Source of the DNA: Gemmatimonadota bacterium
GTDB lineage: Bacteria; Gemmatimonadota; Gemmatimonadetes; Longimicrobiales; Gaopeijiaceae
Assembly (NCBI GenBank): GCA_026713345.1
Contig: JAPOOQ010000194.1
Coordinates: 1 to 6,137, forward strand
DNA: 6,137 bases
Reading direction: 5' to 3'
The notes under the pieces are model-generated. The model was not told the origin of the DNA and did no database searches. It saw only the letters and a program-made list of their open reading frames with translations. Positions 1 to 4,288 of the stretch are shown piece after piece. Each line of letters opens with the position of its first letter. The first letter of the stretch is position 1. The position numbers and the translations under genes are program-made.

Positions 1-906
1 CTCTCTCCCCGCCACATCCAGCAGGACCCCCTCCTTCACGCCCACGCTCGGCACCACGATGTGCTCGGCGCGGGCAAGCTGTGCGAAGTGCCGGTACACC
101 AGCGCTGCCGGGAGGATCACGTCGGCGCGGTCGGGGCGGAGTCGCAACTCGTCGATTCGCTGCGGAACCGACATGGCGTTGACGAGGTGGATCACCGCGT
201 CCAGCCGGTTCGTGGGCAGGATGGCCAGCTTGAGCGGGTCCATGTAGCTGAGCGCGAGCCGGGCGATGGCCTCGATGTTGCCTCCGGTGGCCGCGAACGC
301 CGTCGGGCCGGGATAGGAGTCGGGGGGCGGGATGGTAAGTGCGGAAAGCTGCCGGCCGACCCATGCTCGCAACGAATCCTGGCAGCCGCGGGCCGCAGCG
401 AGCGTCTCCAGGAGGCGCACGGTCCCGATCCGGTACGACTCGCTCCAGAGGATGCCGGCTTCGGTGACGAGCGAGACCTCCACGCTGCCGCCCCCGAGGT
501 CCACCAGGATCCAGCGCCCCCGGGACAGGTCGACGCGGCTGCGCACGGCCAGGTGGACCAGGCGCGCCTCCTCGGCCCCGCTGATCGGCTCGAGGTCGAT
601 GCCGGTCTCGCTGCGGACGCGCTCCAGGAACTGGTCGCGGTTCCCGGCTTCGCGGGTCGCGCTGGTGGCGACAGCGCGCATCCCTTCCACCCCCAGCGCG
701 TCCATCTCGCCGCGAAAATCCAGGAAGGCCCGCACGGCGTCGTCCATGGCGCCGTCATCGAGCCGCCCATGGGTGAAGACGCGGTGCCCGAGCCGGATCG
801 GTTCCCGCCGCTTGTGAATGACTTCGTGCGACACCGGCCCGTCGAAGTCCGCGACGACGAAGCGGATCGCGTTCGACCCCGCGTCGATGGCCGCGACGCG
901 GGTCAA
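1..906 (-). CDS. Ppx/GppA family exopolyphosphatase (3' end beyond window)
   Basis: The family hydrolyses terminal phosphates from inorganic polyphosphate, or the 5' phosphate of pppGpp, in the cytoplasm; this sequence alone does not tell which. 302 residues are visible. The ASKHA phosphate-binding segments are recognisable: AIDAGSNAIRFVV at residues 6-18 and LVDLGGGSVEV at 134-144. Other family hallmarks are VATSATREAGN (79-89), SGAEEARL (109-116, holding the glutamate at the position of the catalytic Glu), ATGGNIEAIA (206-215) and RPDRADVILPAA (257-268). The last visible part, VGVKEGVLLDV, is where short Ppx proteins of about 300-320 residues usually finish, so probably only the tail is missing and no HD domain is seen. 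The start is TTG at 906-904: no ATG or GTG lies in frame nearby, GGAG sits four bases upstream, and the N-terminus matches the family. It begins 22 bases after the toxin stop, so it is probably the third gene of the toxin-antitoxin operon. Confidence 0.93.
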   Translation of the reverse strand, partial: MTRVAAIDAGSNAIRFVVADFDGPVSHEVIHKRREPIRLGHRVFTHGRLDDGAMDDAVRAFLDFRGEMDALGVEGMRAVATSATREAGNRDQFLERVRSETGIDLEPISGAEEARLVHLAVRSRVDLSRGRWILVDLGGGSVEVSLVTEAGILWSESYRIGTVRLLETLAAARGCQDSLRAWVGRQLSALTIPPPDSYPGPTAFAATGGNIEAIARLALSYMDPLKLAILPTNRLDAVIHLVNAMSVPQRIDELRLRPDRADVILPAALVYRHFAQLARAEHIVVPSVGVKEGVLLDVAGRE

Positions 907-910
907 GTGA

Positions 911-914
911 CTCC
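911..914 (-). promoter_or_regulatory. Ribosome binding site deciding the TTG start of the Ppx/GppA gene
   Basis: GGAG on the minus strand, four bases (TCAC) before TTG 906-904. It lies in the 22-base gap after the toxin stop codon. The only nearby GTG is in another frame and hits a stop at once, so this site supports the TTG start. Confidence 0.6.
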
Positions 915-928
915 GGTGTGCCGGGGAT

Positions 929-1333
929 TCACAGGTACTCGACCGGAAGCCCGTCGATCCGGGCGAAGGTGCGCCGGTCGCGGGTGGCCACCCGGTAGCC
1001 GAGGTGAACGGCCGTGGCCGCGATCATCAGGTCGTGGGGGCCGGCCGCGGCGCCCTCCTCCCCGAGCTGCGCCGCAATCGTCGCGTGGATCCGGGCGACC
1101 TCGGGGCCGAAGGCGATCACCGGGAGCGCGTCGAGCCATGCGCTCACCCACGCCTGGGCCCGCACGCGGCGCACCCCGCCGAGGTGGTGCAGGCCGTGAA
1201 GCAGCTCGGACGCCGTGATGGCGGCGATTGCAACGGCGCGGTCCCTCCGCTCGGGGGCGGCGAACACCTCGTCCGCATCCAGTCGGCCACGTTCCAGCGC
1301 GATCAGCACGCTGGAGTCGATCAGCGTTCCCAT
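929..1333 (-). CDS. vapC: PIN-domain ribonuclease toxin, VapC-like
   Basis: 134 residues, a normal length for a VapC toxin. PIN proteins are Mg2+-dependent endoribonucleases that cut tRNA, rRNA or mRNA when not bound by the antitoxin; the target here cannot be predicted. The acidic active site is complete: Asp6 in LIDSSVLI, Glu43 in ITASELLHG, Asp101 in HDLMIAATA and Asp119 in ATRD. The toxin therefore looks catalytically intact. The ATG at 1333 is preceded by GGAG with a 5-base spacer, and the protein starts directly with the first PIN strand, so the start is secure. It overlaps the end of the antitoxin gene by 13 bases, the usual antitoxin-first order that couples translation. The partner is a Phd/YefM-type rather than an AbrB- or RHH-type antitoxin, a known combination. 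Confidence 0.93.
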   Translation of the reverse strand: MGTLIDSSVLIALERGRLDADEVFAAPERRDRAVAIAAITASELLHGLHHLGGVRRVRAQAWVSAWLDALPVIAFGPEVARIHATIAAQLGEEGAAAGPHDLMIAATAVHLGYRVATRDRRTFARIDGLPVEYL

Positions 1334-1638
1334 GGGCTCTCCGGAACAGCCGGGTGATTGAATCGTGCGATCCCCGCCTCGACCGCCCGGAGGTACTCCC
1401 TGCCGGCCAGGCGCGTGGACCCTTCCCGCACGAGGCGGGCGAACTCCTCCCCGGTCAGGGTCCGCTCGGCCACGGGACCGATCTGCGCGACCGGCTTTCC
1501 GCTCCGCGTGACGACGTACACGGCGTCGTCCTCCCGCACGCGCGCCACGATGGAAGCGAAGTTTCGCGCGACTTCGGTGGCGCTCACGGGGCGGGCGCCG
1601 GGGGGTGGGGGGGGCGGGTTGCGGTTCGGTATGTCCAT
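1321..1638 (-). CDS. Type II antitoxin, Phd/YefM family
   Basis: 105 residues. The Phd/YefM fold is visible at about 16-57: VSATEVARNFASIVARV, then VYVVTRSGKPVAQIGPV, a pattern of two helices and a beta sheet that dimerises and binds operator DNA. The C-terminal half (about 60-105, ending ESPWER) should be the flexible part that wraps around and inhibits the toxin. The protein presumably neutralises the downstream PIN toxin and represses its own promoter, as is known for the family. An odd feature is the N-terminus: NPPPPPPG gives six prolines at 8-13, encoded by an almost pure C tract, before the fold begins. The ATG at 1638 has no Shine-Dalgarno sequence, but the predicted promoter places the transcript start 2-4 bases upstream, suggesting leaderless translation. 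A GTG at codon 18 is an alternative start that would remove the proline run, but it also lacks a clear ribosome site. Confidence 0.87.
   Translation of the reverse strand: MDIPNRNPPPPPPGARPVSATEVARNFASIVARVREDDAVYVVTRSGKPVAQIGPVAERTLTGEEFARLVREGSTRLAGREYLRAVEAGIARFNHPAVPESPWER
1339..1342 (-). promoter_or_regulatory. Ribosome binding site of the PIN toxin
   Basis: GGAG on the minus strand, five bases (AGCCC) before the toxin ATG at 1333. It lies inside the last codons of the antitoxin gene, so toxin translation can start while antitoxin ribosomes finish. Confidence 0.6.
1600..1618. repeat. G-tract (G6-T-G8-C-G3 on the plus strand)
   Basis: Plus-strand bases 1600-1605 are G6, 1607-1614 are G8 and 1616-1618 are G3. 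On the minus strand this encodes the six prolines of the antitoxin N-terminus. The tract could form a G-quadruplex on the plus (antitoxin template) strand, and the 8-base homopolymer is prone to slippage. Sequencing error in such a run is also possible, although the reading frame is intact on both sides. Confidence 0.7.
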
Positions 1639-1642
1639 GGAT

Positions 1643-1675
1643 TACATAGAATACATAAAATACATAATTTACGCA
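1643..1675. repeat. 9-bp-spaced TACATA direct repeats, candidate operator
   Basis: TACATA occurs exactly at 1643-1648, 1652-1657 and 1661-1666, each 9 bases apart. A degenerate fourth copy, TACGCA, lies at 1670-1675. The minus strand reads TATGTA. Only 5 of the 32 bases at 1640-1671 are G or C, against a strongly GC-rich background. The array sits immediately upstream of the antitoxin ATG and overlaps its predicted -35 and -10 elements, the expected position for a toxin-antitoxin autoregulatory operator. It also lies upstream of the divergent transporter gene and could affect both. Operator function is inferred from position and regularity. Confidence 0.65.
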
Positions 1676-1676
1676 A
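1648..1676 (-). promoter_or_regulatory. Predicted sigma-70-type promoter of the antitoxin-toxin-phosphatase operon
   Basis: On the minus strand, TTGCGT (1676-1671) is a -35-like element, followed by exactly 17 bases and TATTCT (1653-1648), a -10-like element. Transcription would begin around 1641-1640, only 2-4 bases before the ATG at 1638, giving a leaderless or nearly leaderless mRNA. This fits the absence of any Shine-Dalgarno sequence there. Because the region is AT-rich throughout, other -10-like hexamers exist, so the exact element is uncertain. Confidence 0.5.
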
Positions 1677-1744
1677 TCCGGGCGTCTCCTCCGCCGTCCG
1701 CCGCCGTCCGGGGCCGGGAACATGCCGCAGACATCCGTGTTATC

Positions 1745-3307
1745 ATGACTTCCATGGCCTCTGCCAACAATCGGACCGACTACGAGATCGGCCGGGACAA
1801 CGTGGAGTTCCTCGGCCTCGAGGTCCACAAGCCGGTCTTCTTCGTCTCCAGTCTCACCATCATCGCGTTCGTTGTCGGGGTGCTGGCGTTCCGGGACGCC
1901 GCCGCCGGCGTCTTCGATTCGCTGTACGCCTGGCTCGTCTCGACGTTCGACTGGGTGTTCATGGGCACGTTGAACATCCTCCTCCTGTTCTGCCTCCTGC
2001 TCCTGGTGACGCCCGTCGGACGCGTCCGCCTCGGGGGCCCGGACGCCAGGCCGGACTACTCCATCTGGTCGTGGTTCGCGATGCTCTTCGCGGCCGGAAT
2101 CGGAATCGGCCTCATGTTCTACGGGGTGGCGGAACCGGTCCAGCACTTTCTCAGTCCGCCGCTCGGCGTCGACCCCGCGGACACCGCCGCCGCGCGCAAC
2201 GTGGCCATGGCAGCGACGATCTTCCACTGGGGCATACAACCCTGGGCGCTCTACGCGGTGGTCGCGCTCGCGCTCGCTTTCTCCGCCTACAATCTCCGGT
2301 TGCCGCTGACGATCCGCGCCGCGTTCCATCCTCTCCTGGGCAAAGCGGTGTGGGGCCGGTTCGGCCACGTCATCGACATCATGGCCGTCTTCGCCACGCT
2401 CTTCGGACTGGCGACCTCGCTCGGCCTGGGCTCCCAACAGCTGGCCGCCGGGCTGGCCCATCTGTTCGGTGTGCCGGACACCGACGCGACCCGGGTGCTG
2501 GTGATCGCGGTGGTCACGTTCATCGCCACGGTTTCGGTCGTGTCCGGCATGGACCGGGGGATCAAGCGCCTGAGTCAGGCCAACCTCGTGCTGGCGCTGA
2601 TGTTGCTCGCGTTCGTGCTGGCGGTGGGGCCGACCCTCGACGTGTTCGCGGGGTTCGTCGGCAGCATCGGCCACTACCTCGCCCAAATCGGCCCGCTCAG
2701 CAACTGGGTCGGGCGCGACGACCTCGACTTCTTGCACGGGTGGACCACCTTCTTCTGGGCGTGGTGGATCTCCTGGGCGCCTTTCGTCGGGCTGTTCATC
2801 GCGCGGGTCTCGCGCGGCCGCACGGTACGCCAGCTCGTCGGCTGCATGCTGGTCGTCCCGGTGCTCCTCTCGGCGCTCTGGTTCAACGCGTTCGGGGCGA
2901 CCGCGCTGTCCATGCACATCGACGGAGGCCAGACCGCCGTGGTCGACGCGGTCGCGGTCGGCCGGCTTGAACTGGGCCTCTTCGGACTGCTCGAGGCGCT
3001 GCCGCTCGGAGCCATCACCTCGGGGATCGCCATCGTCCTCGTGGCCGTCTTCTTCATCACCTCCTCCGATTCCGGTTCCCTGGTCATCGACACCATAACC
3101 GCCGGCGGCAAGATGGATACCCCGGTCGGGCTGCGCGTCTTCTGGTGCACCTTCGAAGGGCTCGTCGCCATCACGCTCCTGGTGAGTGGCGGGCTGGTGG
3201 CGCTCCAGACGGCCGCCCTCATTACGGGCTTCCCGTTCGCCCTCCTGGTGCTGTTGATGTGCATCAGTGTGTGGAAGGGCTTGCGTGCCGCCGCCCGGCC
3301 CGATTGA
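1745..3307 (+). CDS. BCCT family transporter (betaine/choline/carnitine type), probably sodium-coupled
   Basis: 520 residues, with about twelve hydrophobic helices, in the inner membrane. It likely imports a quaternary-ammonium or related compatible solute such as glycine betaine or choline; the substrate is not determined. The glycine-rich helix reads AAGIGIGLMFYGVAEP (116-131), matching the BetP-type GxGxG segment. The BCCT signature GWTTFFWAWWISWAPF (332-347) supplies the aromatic box Trp340, Trp341 and Trp344. FFITSSDSGS (436-445) carries the Thr-Ser pair (439-440) that corresponds to sodium-site hydroxyls in BetP, which argues for Na+ coupling rather than CaiT-like exchange. The protein ends just after the last helix (WKGLRAAARPD), so it lacks a long osmosensing C-terminal tail like that of BetP. 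The start is ATG 1745; ATG 1754 is an equally good alternative and neither has a clear ribosome site. The frame stays open upstream, including ATG 1631, but that extension would translate the operator repeats. It stands alone on the plus strand and is convergent with the protease operon. Confidence 0.93.
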   Translation: MTSMASANNRTDYEIGRDNVEFLGLEVHKPVFFVSSLTIIAFVVGVLAFRDAAAGVFDSLYAWLVSTFDWVFMGTLNILLLFCLLLLVTPVGRVRLGGPDARPDYSIWSWFAMLFAAGIGIGLMFYGVAEPVQHFLSPPLGVDPADTAAARNVAMAATIFHWGIQPWALYAVVALALAFSAYNLRLPLTIRAAFHPLLGKAVWGRFGHVIDIMAVFATLFGLATSLGLGSQQLAAGLAHLFGVPDTDATRVLVIAVVTFIATVSVVSGMDRGIKRLSQANLVLALMLLAFVLAVGPTLDVFAGFVGSIGHYLAQIGPLSNWVGRDDLDFLHGWTTFFWAWWISWAPFVGLFIARVSRGRTVRQLVGCMLVVPVLLSALWFNAFGATALSMHIDGGQTAVVDAVAVGRLELGLFGLLEALPLGAITSGIAIVLVAVFFITSSDSGSLVIDTITAGGKMDTPVGLRVFWCTFEGLVAITLLVSGGLVALQTAALITGFPFALLVLLMCISVWKGLRAAARPD

Positions 3308-3328
3308 GGGAGCGGGCTACTCTCCCTC
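3306..3328. terminator. Inverted repeat shared by two convergent genes, possible bidirectional terminator
   Basis: GAGGGAG (3306-3312) pairs perfectly with CTCCCTC (3322-3328), leaving a 9-base loop. The structure covers the last two bases of the transporter stop codon and the whole stop codon of the protease gene, whose coding ends are only 9 bases apart. Neither side has a proper run of Ts, so this is not a classical intrinsic terminator. It may slow polymerase or protect 3' ends. Confidence 0.4.
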
Positions 3329-4288
3329 GTTCCCCACGTAGGGAATCTCCGCATCCCGCGTCGGCCAGTTGCGCCGCAGATACCAGATGAGGATGGGCAG
3401 GGTCACCGCCATGAGCGCGGCTCCGGTCAGCGGCTCCGCCAGCAGTCCCTCGGCCGCCTGGTCCTCCGCCTCTGTTCCGCCCTCGGCCAGCAACCCGAGG
3501 CTCAACGCCATGAAATTGTTGGCGGCGTGCACCGCGATCGGCACGATCAGGGTGCGGCTCTGGATGTACATCACCGCGAGCACCAGCCCAAGCATCGCCG
3601 GGCCCACCCAGAAGGTCAGGTGGATCACCCCGAAGAAGAGCGAAGAGGCGATCACCGCGGTGGACAGACGCCACTTGGTCCCCCACCGGTTGATGAGCAT
3701 CGAGCGGAAGAGGGTCTCCTCCACGGTCGGTGCGATCACCGCGATCGCCAGGCACCAGACCACCATGTACAGCAGCCCGCTCTCCGCTTCCGGGACCATC
3801 TTGATGCCCATCAGCCACTCGATGTGCCCCGGGGCGAAGAGCGAGACGACGTACTCGATTACGACGGCCGAGCCGAGGGAGAATACCATCGCAACGAGCA
3901 GGATTCCCAGCGCCCCAAGCCAGTTGTAGCCCGCCGGCACGCGGCCGATCAGCTGCCGGATGCCGACGCCGCTGCGTCGGGTGGCCCACAGCACCCAGGT
4001 GACCATCGCAATGGAGAGCGGTAAATAATCCCCGAGGAACTGGAAGGCCTGGCCCTCCATGTCGGCCCGCACCAGGTGGCCGGTGAGAAAGGCGACGAGC
4101 ACCAGCCCCGGATAGACGAGCAGCATCCACGGGATGAGCGTCCTGGAGCGCACCGCCTTGAACGGGTTGGGCGAAGCGACCTCGTCTTCGGGGCCCCCGT
4201 CGGCGGAGGCCCCGATTGGAGCTGGACCCTCCGCGGCGGCTTCGCCGGAATCGCCCAGAGTGGTTTCCCGGTGGTCCTCCTCCCTCAA
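3317..4288 (-). CDS. CPBP family intramembrane metalloprotease (Abi/CAAX type)
   Basis: 323 residues from TTG 4288. CPBP proteins are multi-helix membrane proteases related to Rce1; bacterial members act in processing of peptides, bacteriocin immunity or membrane-protein turnover, and the substrate here is unknown. All three motifs are present: EETLFR (Glu190, Glu191, Arg195), FGVIH (Phe219, His223) and HAANN (His254, Asn258), so it should be active. Membrane segments lie roughly at 51-70, 87-102, 122-150, 172-188, 211-224, 230-250 and 287-304. The first 50 residues are hydrophilic, acidic and Ala/Gly/Pro-rich, probably disordered, and an acidic loop lies at 269-286. The TTG start overlaps the M14 stop codon as TTGA, implying translational coupling. 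No Shine-Dalgarno sequence precedes it. GTG at codon 46 and ATG at codon 55 are later options, but they would leave little or nothing before the first helix. Confidence 0.9.
   Translation of the reverse strand: MREEDHRETTLGDSGEAAAEGPAPIGASADGGPEDEVASPNPFKAVRSRTLIPWMLLVYPGLVLVAFLTGHLVRADMEGQAFQFLGDYLPLSIAMVTWVLWATRRSGVGIRQLIGRVPAGYNWLGALGILLVAMVFSLGSAVVIEYVVSLFAPGHIEWLMGIKMVPEAESGLLYMVVWCLAIAVIAPTVEETLFRSMLINRWGTKWRLSTAVIASSLFFGVIHLTFWVGPAMLGLVLAVMYIQSRTLIVPIAVHAANNFMALSLGLLAEGGTEAEDQAAEGLLAEPLTGAALMAVTLPILIWYLRRNWPTRDAEIPYVGNEGE
4276..4284 (-). other. Strong Shine-Dalgarno-like sequence without a start codon
   Basis: GGGAGGAGG on the minus strand begins one base after the proposed TTG start of the CPBP gene. 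No ATG, GTG or TTG follows at 4-12 bases; the first in-frame candidate is CTG at 4258, about 17 bases on, too far for normal use. It may hold the terminating M14 ribosome in place for re-initiation at the upstream TTG, or may simply encode Arg-Glu-Glu. Confidence 0.35.

Larger units (their letters stand above)
1639..1744. other. Divergent intergenic region between the toxin-antitoxin operon and the BCCT transporter
   Basis: This is the only substantial non-coding gap in the window (106 bp). The left part is the AT-rich operator/promoter patch. The right part returns to high GC and contains a perfect tandem duplication of CCGCCGTCCG at 1691-1700 and 1701-1710. A plus-strand promoter for the transporter must lie here if the gene has its own. 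TAAAAT at 1656-1661 is a usable -10-like hexamer, but I see no good -35 at the right distance, so I do not call it separately. Confidence 0.6.

Noticed and set aside
61..1218. Long plus-strand frame opposite the phosphatase and toxin
   Set aside because: Composition-driven antisense frame; the minus strand carries two clear protein families with intact motifs.
1691..1710. Tandem CCGCCGTCCG duplication as a regulatory repeat
   Set aside because: Only two copies of a GC-rich decamer, which can arise by chance in this composition; noted within the intergenic region but not claimed as functional.
1639..1744. Small RNA, riboswitch or attachment site in the intergenic region
   Set aside because: No stable stem-loop series, terminator or flanking duplication is visible; promoter/operator content explains the AT-rich part.
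929..2917. Very long open minus-strand frame upstream of the toxin, antisense to the transporter
   Set aside because: The upstream part is Arg/Glu/His/Asp-rich low-complexity translation typical of the opposite strand of GC-rich membrane-protein genes. Only the final 134 codons are a real protein (the PIN toxin).
1228..2970. Long plus-strand frame overlapping the transporter and the antitoxin
   Set aside because: It is rich in Arg, Gly, Pro and His with no recognisable family, and it overlaps the clear BCCT gene in another frame on the same strand.
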